Shown here: positions 45,167 through 55,838 of the stretch, piece by piece
Position numbering within the stretch: position 1 is the stretch's first letter
How the letters are laid out: each line of letters starts with the position of its first letter
Assembly: GCF_018873765.1 (NCBI RefSeq)
Contig: NW_025317403.1
Coordinates: forward strand, 62,001-126,000
Source of the DNA: Telopea speciosissima
Taxonomy: Eukaryota; Streptophyta; Magnoliopsida; Proteales; Proteaceae
Reading direction: 5' to 3'
DNA length: 64,000 nucleotides
Notes under the pieces: generated by a model
What the model was told of the DNA's origin: nothing
Databases searched by the model: none
Seen by the model: the letters and a program-made list of their open reading frames with translations, nothing else
Position numbers and translations under genes: made by a program

Positions 45167-45616
45167 CGCTGACGAAGAAGCGGTTATATACAGTCGCGGA
45201 ATGCTTACCTGTGAGTGATCGTGTGAGAGAAAGCGAAAGAAAGAGGGGGGAAAGAGAAAAAGGAAAGTTGATTTGAAATAGAGAAGAAAAAACGGTTAAA
45301 TATCTAGAGGTTGTTGCGTCAAAGACACGCAATCTGTAGTAACGGTCCGAATTCGCGTCAATTAAAGTAAGGCGGTACTTACCAAAAAACAAATAAGGCT
45401 GTTTGTATTTTTAATTTTTTGTTTTTTTTGTTTTTGGGTAAAAGTAAACTGGGTAATCACCACGCGGTATTTTACAGAATTCTTGCTGAGCCAAAAGGAA
45501 TTTAAATTGGAAATCGATATCATTGAATTGAGTCCTAGAATTTATATTTTTTTTACAAAAAAAAAAAATTTCCTAGAAACCCCCAGAATCGGTATGCAAT
45601 AAGCCAATAACTTATA
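45167..45616. other. upstream of the aconitase fragment
   Basis: AT-rich DNA that would be the 5' UTR and promoter of the aconitase copy. It has purine-rich GAAAGAAAGAGGGGG and long T/A runs. No clear motif was identified. Confidence 0.35.
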
Positions 45617-47133
45617 GGGAAATTTTCATTGACATTCCTTCCAATAGCCCGTTAAATTAATGCCATCCAACTAAGGGGCCAAAATATCAATTTTTGCCCA
45701 AAAACTAACCGGGTTAATTGAGTTGAATGAAAATGACTAAGCTACCTTTTACACTAAAAATATAAGAAACTCAGCCCCACTCTATTTTTTACCCAAAAAA
45801 AAAAACCCTTCAAACAAAGCTATAAAACGAATTGTTTGGAGCAGAGGCCGAACCCCTTAGATCGACGCCGCTGCAAGTCTGATAATAGTCTGTTGTAAAA
45901 CGAATTGTTTGTAGCTTTCAGAAATTGATTTTGTTGTTGGCCTTGGAGGTAGATTAGGGTTTCAAACCCAGATGAGCAATGGCTTCCAAGGGTCTTCCGC
46001 TGGATTAGGGTTCAAACCCAGATGAACAATGGCTTCCAGTGTGAAATTGGAACTGAAGAAGATGATTGAAGAGCTGGATTTGTCCGATGTGAGGCGGGGG
46101 AGACTGGAGAGAGTGGTGGCGGGGTTGCAGCGGAGCGAGAGAAGTAACCGGCATTCTTTTGTTGCTTCACTGCTCTCATCTCACCTCTTCTAGCTATAGG
46201 CGGTATCAAGGGCTTCTCTGGCGAGGCCATCAGTCCCAATTTCGGGAAAAAGAGAAGGATTCATGGCCTTTGAACGAGACTAGGGAAGCAAATCAGATGG
46301 CTGATCTGGTCGATCTATACTCCATTGCGTCAAATCGCCGGCAAACGTCTGAGATCTTCATCGTTTCCTCCTTCGTCCTTTTATTTCTTTTTTCCAAATT
46401 TAGGGTTTGGATCGCACAAAGGTGTGACACCCTTGTCCCAACTTTGAAAGAGAATGGATAAGAGGTTGGGGTTTTTCAAGTCTACTCTGTTGCAAGTCTA
46501 CCAAGTGCCAAAACAGCCAAGAAGATAAGAATGAGATGTTAATTAAACTTAAAACTGGAAACCCAGTTTGGATTTTGGTTTATGATGGTGGGTTTTGGTT
46601 GGATCTTTAGGATTCAATTCTTTGTTTTCAAAAATTATGAGAAAATTATACTTCTCTGTTCAGTGTCTTAAAAAAAACCCACATTTTTATGGGAGAGGTT
46701 TTAAGGTATGCGAAAGGGAGAAGAAGAAGAAGAAGCAAGGAGAGAATAGGATAAAATGGAAAGGGAAAGTGCACCTATGTATGGGGTTGGATTGCTGAGA
46801 GCATGGTGGGGCAGGGGAGACTGGAGAGGGTGGTGGGGGGTTGCAGGGATGGGAGAATAAGAGCGACAGATGGAGGCTGAGGTGGTGGTGGTGGTGCTGG
46901 CGGTGGCGGTGGCGGCGGCGACGGCAAAAAACAGCAGAAGGAGAAGAAGGAAAGAAGAAGAAATAAAAACAATGGCAAAATTGTCTTTACAAAAAACCTA
47001 ACATGTTGACATCATTAATTAACAGTTAAAAGGCTTTTTCCCTTAGTTTTTGGGCCAAACTTGATATTTTGGCCCTGAGTGGGGTGGCATTAATTTAATG
47101 GGCTATCGGAGGGGGTGTCGATGAAAATTTCCC
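45617..47133. mobile_element. Mutator-like element with ~100-bp TIRs (Pack-MULE candidate)
   Basis: A 1517-bp element bounded by a perfect 9-bp duplication TAACTTATA (45608-45616 and 47134-47142). The left end GGGAAATTTTCATTGACATT and about 100 bp inward match the inverted right end (blocks AATAGCCCGTTAAATTAATG, GGCCAAAATATCAA, GCCCAAAAACTAA). This is a typical long-TIR MULE. The interior has no transposase. It carries GC-rich, gene-like DNA (about 45840-46160), so it may have captured host gene fragments. Two internal direct repeats are visible: AAACCCAGATGARCAATGGC (45965, 46013) and GGGAGACTGGAGAGRGTGG (46098, 46811). Confidence 0.87.
46029..46193 (+). CDS. 54-residue open frame inside the MULE, possibly captured gene piece
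   Basis: It starts ATGGCTTCCAG and reads MASSVKLELKKMIEELDLSD, then VRRGRLERVVAGLQRSERSN, and ends at TAG. The composition (leucine/lysine/glutamate-rich, probably helical) and higher GC than its surroundings look like real protein-coding sequence rather than noise. A partial second copy of its middle part lies at about 46811-46850. I do not recognise the family. It could be the first exon of a captured gene; expression is unknown. Confidence 0.35.
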   Translation: MASSVKLELKKMIEELDLSDVRRGRLERVVAGLQRSERSNRHSFVASLLSSHLF

Positions 47134-47276
47134 TAACTTATAACATTCCCAACTTATCCCCAAACAAGGAGGATTAACATAACCACATAAACATACAAAT
47201 TGACTATTATTATGTACTCCCCTCTACATTACCATGGGCATTAGGTGTTTGAAAATAAGTCTGGATCCTTTAGAAG

Positions 47277-47405
47277 CCATAAAGGGCATACTCAGTGCAA
47301 GGTACTGGGCCTTACCCCTACTTACGTAGAGAGGTCGTTTCCTAATTTGAACCCGTGACCACTTGGTCACAATTGAGCCACCTTACCGTTGCACCAAAGC
47401 CCGCC
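47277..47405 (-). mobile_element. tRNA-derived SINE (Au-like) with 16-bp target duplication
   Basis: On the minus strand it begins GGCGGGCTTTGGTGCAACGG and carries A-box-like TGGTGCAACGGTAAGG and B-box-like GGTTCAAAT internal promoter elements for RNA polymerase III. CTGGATCCTTTAGAAG flanks it exactly on both sides (47261-47276 and 47406-47421). The family resembles the widespread plant Au SINE. A related copy lies at the right end of the window. Confidence 0.85.
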
Positions 47406-47421
47406 CTGGATCCTTTAGAAG

Positions 47422-48010
47422 TAATGTTTTCAAGAAATATTGGGTAGCAATTACCGCACTAGAAGTAGCCCCAAGAAGCAAATTTTGACTAGTTGATTTA
47501 ACAATATCATGGCTAGTTCCCATTATAAGCATGTCATCCACATATAAAATTATAAACACACATTTGTTATGGTGAAATTTAATATACAAACATCTATCAT
47601 AATCATTTACATGAAAACCATTTGAGATTAGGACATTGTCAAATTTTTCATGCCATTGTTTTGGTATTATTTTAAGTCATATGAAGAACGCATAAGCTTA
47701 CAAATCTTATGTTCTCCACCTGGAACAACATATCCTTTTGGTTGTTTGATATAGATTTCTTCCTCTACGTCTTCATTTAGGAAACTGTCTTTATATCCAC
47801 TTGATGTATAACAAGCTTGTACATCGATTCAACAGCAATCAATAGCCTAATAGTTGCTATTCTAGCAACAGGAAAAAAAGTATCATAATAGTCTATATCC
47901 TCTATTCTACCTAAATCCTTTGAGAATTAGTCTAGCTTTGAATTTGTCAAGAGATCCATTAGGTTTGAATTTCTTCATGAAGATTCACTTTGTGTGAAGA
48001 ACCTTAGTCC
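47422..48010 (-). pseudogene. copia-type reverse transcriptase remnant
   Basis: On the minus strand, pieces of a copia RT can be read in order but in shifting frames: KFKPNGSLDKFKARLILKGF, DYYDTFFPVARIATIRLLIA, HQVDIKT, EEEIYIKQPKGYVVPGGEHK, CKLMRSSYDLK, YIKFHHNKCVFIILYVDDML. The YVDD box is present but the frame is broken several times. It is a different lineage from the element at 407-6129. The SINE at 47277 sits at its 3' side. Confidence 0.83.
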
Positions 48011-48059
48011 CTGGAAGAAGGTTAACTAACTCCCGTGTGTAATTAACAATGATGGATTC

Positions 48060-48240
48060 TAATTTTTTATTTTTTATTTTTGGTCGGAAAGGAATTTACT
48101 GAATAAAAGAGTCATGTGAATGAACAGCCTGTAGCTTCAGACAAATAACAAAGGTCATGAAAGCACAGAATGGAACACGGCCAACCTGTAAGACACATGT
48201 GTAGATACCACGGTCCGAATCCTGGTGGGAATTGGTTTTC
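48060..48240. repeat. dispersed repeat A, copy 1
   Basis: The stretch with GAATAAAAGAG, CATGTGAATGAACAGCCTGT and GAATGGAACACGGCCAA is similar to 61006-61150 (CATGTGAACAGCCTC, GAATGGAACATGGCCAA). It is a diverged pair and no coding was recognised. Confidence 0.65.
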
Positions 48241-48299
48241 GCTTGGTCTGTTGGTGAAGAAAGGAGTGTCGTATGACGTGAGGGTTTGTGGATGGCATC

Positions 48300-48960
48300 G
48301 AATCTTGACGTATCAACATAGGGGTTGGGGTCATGCTTCATAAATTAAAATAAATGGAGTTGCCACCTAGCCCCATCCGGGGTGAGCGCAAAGGGCTGTT
48401 ACGAAAAACAACGCCCAGAGTGGTGATTTGCAAAAGAAAACAAAAACAGAGAGAGAATAAACAACACACAACACAGAGATTTACGTGGTTCACCTCCAAA
48501 ATGAAAGCTACGTCCAAGGCCGAGCAGTAGAACAGGTTTCACTATTTCTTTAAAATGTTACAAACCCTCATAACCCTATCTCAAAGAAATAAAAATAATA
48601 TATAGGAAAACCCTAACCCCAGAAAGTACAAAAATGCCCCTAGCCCAAAGAATGCCAAAAAACCTGGGCCAAACCAAAACATAACACATGGCTCAAAAGT
48701 ACTCATTTCGAAGATCTCGACGAGGCCGACACAACTCCAAGCCTTTGGCATGGATCCCAACCATTTTTCGGCATTCCGAGATCGTTTCGAGGTCGAAACG
48801 GCCCTCCGAAGGTCTCAACTGCGCTTTCTGGACCAAATCAGGCTTCACCAACAACAAGGGCTAGGTGATTCCATATGGTTTGGTAAGAAATTGTGGATAA
48901 GTGGTCAGGTTATAAGTGTGGGAAGCTATTAGCACCCCATCTCGCCTGGTTAAACCAATC
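48300..48960. repeat. decayed retroelement-like leader, probably interrupted
   Basis: GGAGTTGCCACCTAGCCCCA at 48356 and GTGGGAAGCTATTAGCACCC at 48917 resemble the two halves of a leader repeat common in plant genomes (GAGTCGCCACCTAG and GGGAAGGTATTAGCACCC). Between them, about 48425-48880, lies a block with ATTTACGTGGTTCACCTCC that looks like a second insertion. The assignment rests on resemblance only. Confidence 0.4.
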
Positions 48961-50138
48961 TTTCTATTAGATTCTAAATTTATAAGATTCTCCCATAATA
49001 ACACGTCTTATACCAACATGCAAGGTTAAATTATGATGCATCAAACATTAAAAAAAAAAAAAAAAAAAAAAGAATCATTTACTATGTACACTAAAGTGAA
49101 CTACTTTAATGGTCTACATTATATTAAATAGAGGATGATATGAAAATATACATTTACTTAAAAAGTGGAAAAGGCAAAATGTTCAGTTGCTTTTGTATCT
49201 ATGTCCGTATCCGTTTAGCACTAACCGAATCCATCCGAAAGCTAATCGGATGTGGATGTGGATGCGGATATAACACTATCCGAGCCAAATCCAATCCGTT
49301 TGCAGCCCTAGATGGAGGATCCAGCCTAGTCAAAACAGAAAATATATATATATCAACCATGAAATATCATTATCTTTCTATTAATTTTTTTTCAAATTTT
49401 ATTAAATAGAAAAAAAAATTAAAAAAAAATTTCTTGTTCTTCCCTATTTCTCAATGATTTTGGCAAAACCAATCGTCAACACATGAATATTTCATGTTCT
49501 TAATCCCAAAGTAGCATTCTCCAATCCTTCACATGCGATGTGATTTGGTGCGATAACTATGATGCCGATGGAAAGGAGCTGTGACTATACGTGATCCCTC
49601 AAGAACTTGGTATTCACCCCAATCTACCAAATGAGCATCCAAAAATAAAATTCGTTCAAGATTTACTTGTGAGAGTTATCAACCAGGTTACCTCAATGAA
49701 GATAAAACACAAAATATAAAATAGAGTTTAAAAAAAAAAACAAAAGGGGTCAAGATTCAGGTTGCACAAATTTGTGATGTAAAGAACATCAAAACAATAG
49801 AACACTGACAAACAAAGGTGGATCCATGTGATAGAAAACTCACACATCTTATTAATTAAATTTTAACTCCAAACAAGGAGGGGAAGATGTTAAAATTAAA
49901 TTCAATTTGACAAACAAATTACAAAAATACATGAATATTTTATAATGAAATAACATCTTGTACTATATGGAATTTTTTAGCCCCTTGTCATGCTTCTCTT
50001 AGACTGAAATATAATGGATGACATAGGCATGGGATGAACTATTATATGAACTCACTTGCACACATTCAAATTCTACTACATAGCAAGTAAATTCGATCAT
50101 GCTACATGAATAATATCACAAAACATTATTACATTTAA

Positions 50139-50278
50139 GGGATGATGTTCTCTACCTGGGAGCGCAAGCTACGCCTAGACACATGGGGTGGAATGGGCAC
50201 GTCATTTCGATCATTCAGGGGGCCGGCTGGTCATTTCGTCCACCCCCATGTGTCTCCCAGTGCAGAGAACATTTTCCC
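50139..50278. mobile_element. Mutator-like MITE 2
   Basis: A 140-bp element with ends GGGATGATGTTCTCTACCTG and, inverted, GGGAAAATGTTCTCTGCACT. It is flanked by TACATTTAA and TAAATTTAT, a 9-bp duplication with two mismatches. The duplicated block at 58763-59155 has no insert at the equivalent place, confirming the insertion. The interior carries GCCTAGACACATGGGG. Confidence 0.78.
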
Positions 50279-50927
50279 TAAATTTATATTCCCCCCCCCC
50301 CCCCCAAAAAAAAACAAGAAAAAGAAAAAAGAATTTAGTAACCACTAGTCCTCCATGTACTGACCTTTTCCACTTAGAATCAGTTTTTAGTTATCAGTAC
50401 GCATATTGGTCGCAACTACCAATATTGATATGCATCATTAGAATCGGTTCATATCAGTCCGATTTGAGATTAAAAACAAAAAAATCCAATCGGTGGTATA
50501 TTAGTATCACTCTGGCGATACAAATATGTATCAGGTCAAATTATACCGATACTTAGAACAATGCTTCGAATTTTAGCCCTTAAGCCTCCCCCCTCCCCCC
50601 AAAAAAAAGGATATATTTGGCATTCCAATAATTTGATTAGATAGATCCATGTAGATTCACAACTTATCAAATTCCATAAAAAAAATCAATCACATGACCA
50701 TTGAGTATCATACATTTTTTTTTGAACCAATGACATGTTGCCTAAAATTGACTCATCAGTTGAATCACATTTTTTTTTTTGGGTGTAGGAATCAAATGGT
50801 AATTAATATGTAATGTGATATACAAAAGATGTCGAAGGGTGCCCAGCTGCCTATAGGCCTCTTTTTTTTTTTAGAGGGGGGGGGGGGGGAGTTGTTGATT
50901 TTCATTTGTTTTGCTTGTTTGAAGTTA

Positions 50928-51077
50928 GGGAGATAGAACGCTAACCGGTGCTATGTGTGGGCATGTATCTGCACCCAGACAAAGCCCGATGCAACAAGAG
51001 GGGTGTGGCGGTCTTTTCGCGCCAAGCTATGTTCGGGCAGGGAGGTACACGCAGCACCTGCTAGCGTTCCTTTTCCC
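50928..51077. mobile_element. Mutator-like MITE 3
   Basis: A 150-bp element with ends GGGAGATAGAACGCTAACCG and, inverted, GGGAAAAGGAACGCTAGCAG. It is flanked by TTGAAGTTA and TTGAAGTTG (8 of 9 match). The related block at 59430 reads CTTGTTAGAAGTCATTT without an insert. Confidence 0.8.
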
Positions 51078-51298
51078 TTGAAGTTGTTATTCCTAATCCT
51101 ATAAATGAACCTACTCTTTTTCCCTTTTTCCCTCCCTCGGAAGTTGACTTGTTCTCAACATTACATTACCTAAAGAAAAAAAAAGTAGTTTTATTACTAA
51201 CTGTTTGAAGCTGCACAGGCAAGGTAAGGATGTGAAAGCATCTTAATGATCAAGAAACTGACGTCCCTTCCCTCCCCACCCCCTTCCTTCCCTTCTAA

Positions 51299-51535
51299 GG
51301 GGATAAAAATACTCTGCAATGCTTAATCTTGCGGTGCCATAGCATTTCGGGTCTACTAGCTCGACACGTGTACGATGCTTCATCCAATGGTGTGAGCTCG
51401 AGCAGAAAGAAAAAAATAATAACTGGGTCTACTCGAGCTCACACTGTTGGATGAAGCATCTTCCACATGTCAAGCTCAGAGACCCGAACTGCAAAGGCAC
51501 AACAAGATTAAGCACTGCAGAGGATTTTTATCCCC
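51299..51535. mobile_element. full-length hairpin MITE (Tourist/Harbinger-like)
   Basis: A 237-bp element that is almost entirely one inverted repeat with arms of about 100 bp: GGGGATAAAAATACTCTGCA at the left against GGGGATAAAAATCCTCTGCA read from the right, and a short loop near 51410-51425. TAA lies on both sides (51296-51298, 51536-51538), as expected of a 3-bp TWA duplication of PIF/Harbinger elements. Confidence 0.78.
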
Positions 51536-51555
51536 TAAAGTAAGGTTCTTGAGGA

Positions 51556-51768
51556 TTAAAATCCTTTGCAGTGCACTGCAGTTCAGGTTTGGGAGCTTGA
51601 CACATGGAAGATGCGACATCCAATGGTGCGAGCTCGATTGGCCCAGTTTTTTTTCTTTTTCCTCGAGCTTGACACTGTTGGATGTCGCATCTTCAACGTG
51701 TCAAACTCTCAAGCCCAAATTGCAGTGCACCGCTAGATCGGTGCATTGTAGAGGATTTTTTTTCCTTT
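51556..51768. mobile_element. second hairpin MITE, related to the first
   Basis: An inverted repeat in which GTGCACTGCAGTT, GAGCTTGACAC and GATGCGACATCCAA on the left face their complements on the right, around a loop with TTGGCCCAGTTTTTT. It shares sequence with the element at 51299-51535 (CTTGACAYRTGGAAGATGC, ATCCAATGGTG), so the two are family members lying 20 bp apart. Exact ends are less clear. Confidence 0.68.
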
Positions 51769-51775
51769 TGAACAG

Positions 51776-52130
51776 CCCATTTAGAGAAACTTCTTTTACA
51801 GCTGGAAAAAAGCTTTGCAATCCAATGAAAAATTGATGCATAACCACAACTACATGAATCAACTTAAATTGTGAGGGGGGGGGGGGGGAGGGGAGAGGAA
51901 GGAACCCTAAAAGTCATACCATTGTTTACAAAACGTCATCCAGTGTCTCTTGAATCTTGATAGGGTAAGGTTTTCTTGTGCCGCCAGGTAAGAGAAGCTT
52001 CTCTTACAGAGAAGGGGAAATGTTGGGTTCTGTAATCCAATGAAAAATACATACATAAACACAACTACATGATTCAACTATGGTAACCCACCCCCTAAAA
52101 GAAATCAGTCACTGTTTACATCAACCATAT
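51776..52130. repeat. direct tandem duplication of about 120-140 bp
   Basis: The segment from TTTAGAGAAACTTCTTTTACA through TCCAATGAAAAATTGATGCA to the G-run at 51875 is repeated at about 51988-52130 (AGAGAAGCTTCTCTTACAG, TCCAATGAAAAATACATACA, CACAACTACATGATTCAAC). Confidence 0.65.
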
Positions 52131-53132
52131 ACTATGGATTCTCCAAATTGAGTAATGCTCAAGGGTGGGCAAGATCACTGATTGTAAGATTTCTGACTAG
52201 GCAATATAACATAATAGAGCTCTTCAAATCCACCCAAAAAAAATAAAAATCCCTCAAAAACAACAAACTTATACTATGGTTTTAAGCAGTGGAGTTATTT
52301 TATAATTCACTAGAAACACAAAAAAAAAAAAAAAGGCAATGAATGGGTTTACATAGATATAATGATCTATTTAGATCCTTTTCCCTATTTTCTTCAGGAT
52401 AGAATGTGTGCTTCAATCCCATGGCAGGCAGGTGTGCGGCCAAAACTGAATCTTCAGTAACAAAACTGCTATATTCCTCCTACACTTTAATAACTACATG
52501 TTGAGGACCAAACACATCATTTTTGGCTTCTTTTTTCCTTAGTTGGGGGGGGGGGGGTTGGTTCAATTCCTTGTTTTTCATGACAAATCATCATAAAAAT
52601 TTCTCATAAAACTAATAATAAGCAGCCGTGATAACATAAAAGGACAAGCTTATTTGAACATAAATCTCAATCAAAGTGGTTAAAAAACACAACTTTTGGT
52701 ACTCGTCAGTACCCTAGTTCCCCATGGCAAACAATTTATTTTCACCTTTAAATTCAGAGTAAACCAAAGTTGAACATTATTGAACCAATGACACGAAAGC
52801 TGCACGCAAAACATCATAATATTAAATTCTGGGGTTGGATACAGTCTATATATTCCATATATAGAAGTATCAAGCTTACTGAAGTTAAGATATCCCAGTG
52901 GACAATAGCAAAAGGTTAATTCAAATATACACAAATCAACACCGGTTTCAAAAGCAACAATTTAACTCTGTTGCCATACCTTAAATAAATCAGATTCAGA
53001 GATAATGAGTTGTATTAGAGAAATATAGAAAACAAGGAAACATTAAAAACATTAAGATTCATATTGAATTTCAAATATTTAATATTTTCACAATAGTTTC
53101 CTTCCACTGACTTCCTCAGATCCGAATCCTAG
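52131..53132. other. AT-rich intergenic, nothing recognised
   Basis: No coding region, RNA gene or clear element was seen. There are A- and G-homopolymer runs (52318, 52544). Confidence 0.4.
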
Positions 53133-54161
53133 TTATGGCAGACCAATCTTCCTTTTCTCTTCGTAGTTGGTTACAAACTTCTCCAATAATGACTTATCAC
53201 TCTTTATCAACACAGTTCTGATACCATGATCTCTCTCCACTAGAGCTTTCATTTGCAAAACTCGAACAGCTGAACACCTTGGGATAACTCCCTTCTCCAA
53301 GCTAAACCCAAGAATTTTTTAGTTCCTCACAATATCTGCCGATTCCCAACCCATTTTTTTAACAAACAAATCCATGTGGCTCATAATCTTCTTTTCATAC
53401 AGTGTCATAGACCAAGGATACCTCCTAAATACCATGAGAATCTTATTCTCAGAAAAGCCCCACCTTTGATATGCCTCCAATTTCTGCTTCCATGTCGATT
53501 TGTTCATTGATGCAAACCCATGGTCATTTTTATATGTCATCGATCTGAGATAGCAAGTGAGTGAAGTCACAATATTTGACTCAGGTACTCCATTCTTCCT
53601 CAAGATTGCCATATTTTGAGCCACATTCTGTATATTGTAATTGATGTAACGAGTCTGACGCTTTAGGTCGATAACAACATTCCCCACAGTCCCAACTCCC
53701 AACTAAACTCTTGAATAAATGATTTTCTTTTCTAATCTAGTGAACAAAACCCTTCTATCTTTGGTGAGGATTTTGGCAATGTTAGGGCTCGAAAAGCCAA
53801 ACGAATGGAAGAACTCAAGTTTAGGGAGCAGGTTCTTTGTAGGACTGGCAACGAGAAATGATGGACACTTTCTAATGAGATTGGAAACCTGCGCTTTGGT
53901 GAATCTGTGGTTTTTGAAGAGGGAAATAACCAAGTCTGGTCTATCAGAGAATTCAAAACCAACCTTCTTGGACGCAGAGATGACTGCTGCAGGTGAGAAC
54001 CCACATGAGCTGATGAGGTAAGAGACCACGGAAGTCTCATATCTTGAGGCTTTTGAGGAGTCGCATTTGAGAGATGAATGGTTTTGCAGAAAAGCCAGTT
54101 GTGCAGTTGAATCTCTTACAGTTCTCCCAATTGGGACTCTTTTGAAGAGGAAGCTAAACAT
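53133..54161 (-). pseudogene. mTERF family gene, decayed tandem paralogue
   Basis: mTERF proteins are alpha-helical repeat proteins that bind nucleic acid in mitochondria and chloroplasts and affect organelle transcription or RNA processing. This copy starts MFSFLFKRVPIGRTVRDSTA, an N-terminal organelle-targeting type sequence, and follows its neighbour at 55839-57041 closely (SSCGFSPAAVISASKKVGFE, LIRKCPSFLVASPTKNLLPK, YEKKIMSHMDLFVKKMGWES). It has an in-frame TAG at 53703-53705 next to a short deletion after EKKI. About 30 residues are missing after TYKND, and there is a TAA at 53319-53321. The frame continues to about 53133 (KSDKSLLEKFVTNYEE, IGLP). It is a pseudogene by sequence. Confidence 0.87.
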
Positions 54162-54486
54162 TCAGAAATGTACTGAAATCTTGGAGAGACCGATCTCTTC
54201 CGGTGCTTGTCTCACTACCGCTTCCTGCGAGCTAGTCAATTCAAAGTTCTGTTATCCTCACTGTAGTGAGTTCTGTTCCCTATTGCTACTACTCATCCCT
54301 CTGAATTTTTTTTTAATTGCTTCTACATGGCATCTGATGTTTCAGTCCTAAGTACAGAGAACAAAATGGATATAGAAATTGTACAAATGGGAAAATTTTA
54401 TATTAACTAAGCAAACATGGTTATTTGAAATGAATTATATAACTTAAGGTCTTACAAGAACAAGATCTTGTATTATACTATTTCTT
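54162..54486. other. upstream of the decayed mTERF copy
   Basis: Probable former promoter and 5' UTR. CATTCAGAAATGTACTGAAA is shared in diverged form with the region upstream of the intact copy (CATTCGGAAATGTAACTAAA). Nothing else was recognised. Confidence 0.4.
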
Positions 54487-54715
54487 ATAGAAATGTCTAG
54501 CCATCTTCTAGAGATGAGATATGGGATTTATTGTATAACATAACAAATTCACTCAACAAGGATCATTCCACACACACACACAAAAAAAAAAAACAGCATA
54601 GAAATGTCTAGCCATCTTCTAGAGATGAGATATGGGATTTATTGTATCACATAACAAATTCACTTAACAAGGATCATTCTAAGTGCGCGCGCACACACAC
54701 ACACACACACACATC
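54487..54715. repeat. 110-bp tandem duplication ending in CA repeats
   Basis: ATAGAAATGTCTAGCCATCT and the next roughly 85 bases occur at 54487 and again at 54597, nearly identical. Each copy is followed by a (CA)n stretch (54570-54582 and 54688-54713; the second begins with GCGCGCG). Confidence 0.88.
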
Positions 54716-55838
54716 ATCCAATTAGTTTCCTTCTCCCTTTTCCTTTATCCAGTGAAATTTTTTTCTGCATTTCCATGAAAAGACAAAGGCGTAATTTTAT
54801 TGTTATTTTCAGTGGCACGAGAAACTCATCAAGCGATTGAAAGGAACTTTTCCTCATTTGTTTGGAAGAGAACTCTGAAAACCACTAAGTAGAGCAGTCA
54901 ACTGATTGATACTGATTAGAACCATCCTAAACATGGTCCATGTATTTCCAAATAGAGGTAACCATGCTCAGTGATTTTAAGACATTCCACCAGTCTATAG
55001 CAATTGGTCCATTCAAATCTAGAATAATAAAATCTCCCTCAGAAAAGGAACTAAAATCGATGGTTTCAAATAAAAGACATATTAAGATTATTTCTATAAA
55101 TTTATTGAAAGGAACAAGCTTTGAATGGATATAATCATCCTTTTAGGTCTTCTCACAATTATAGGATATACTGCTTTTCAAAGTTCAATTCAATAACAAG
55201 CATTTGTATAAACGAAACAGCATCAAATTTCAGTAATAAAGCCACTACAGCTTCAGCACCACAAGTTTAGAACCAAATACACCAAAGGGAGGTATTCTTT
55301 TTTCAGTCTCTTTTTTTTAACAGCTATACAAATCAGCATAACCAATTTATCAAATCATTGACATTAAGCAGCCTTTTTAATGAAAGAAAACTTATCAATA
55401 CACATAAATGCAAAGAAAGTGACATCCTAAAACCAGTTTTTCAAATTTAATGCCCCAAGAATCCAATTTTACAAAAATTTTACTTGTTATTCACCTTCTA
55501 AAGTGTTGAGTAAATTAAAGTTACACTATAAATCTGGGACTAGTCCCTACTCAAGTAACCACATGCACCAGAATGACTAGACAACAGATAAGTGCCTTCT
55601 TGCTGAGCTCAAAACAGTCCACCCAAGGCATAGGAGCTGAACAGTCAAGTTCCTAGAGACCGATACTGATAATTTTGTGCCTGGGGCTTCAAGACCAACC
55701 AACAACAACCCACTCACCCCCCCCCCCTCCACAAAAAAAATAAATAAATAAAAATTTGAGGCTTGTGTACCCCCCCCCCCCATACAGACCTTGAGGCTTC
55801 AAGCTCACAAAGAAACATTAAGATCCATTCATTGAATT
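54716..55838. other. AT-rich intergenic between the mTERF copies
   Basis: No coding region was recognised. C-rich homopolymers lie at 55718-55732 and 55770-55780. Confidence 0.4.

Larger units (their letters stand above)
49320..51130. repeat. duplicated noncoding block, copy 1
   Basis: The segments 49350-49490, 49747-50138 and 50640-50927 plus 51078-51125 are clearly related to 61354-61490, 58763-59155 and 59190-59465. Shared phrases include CCTTGTCATGCTTCTCTTAG, CATTCAAATTC and TCCTATAAATRAAC. This copy is interrupted by two MITEs (50139-50278, 50928-51077) that are absent from the other copy. Confidence 0.75.

Noticed and set aside
49200..49320. TAGGGCTGCAAACGGAT type end (minus strand) with CGGATGTGGATGTGGATGCG repeats, resembling a hAT-type MITE end
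   Set aside because: The opposite terminus and an 8-bp target duplication could not be found; the resemblance alone is too weak.
52680..52934. 84-residue open frame on the minus strand
   Set aside because: Low-complexity AT-rich translation, no recognisable domain, no splice or neighbour support.
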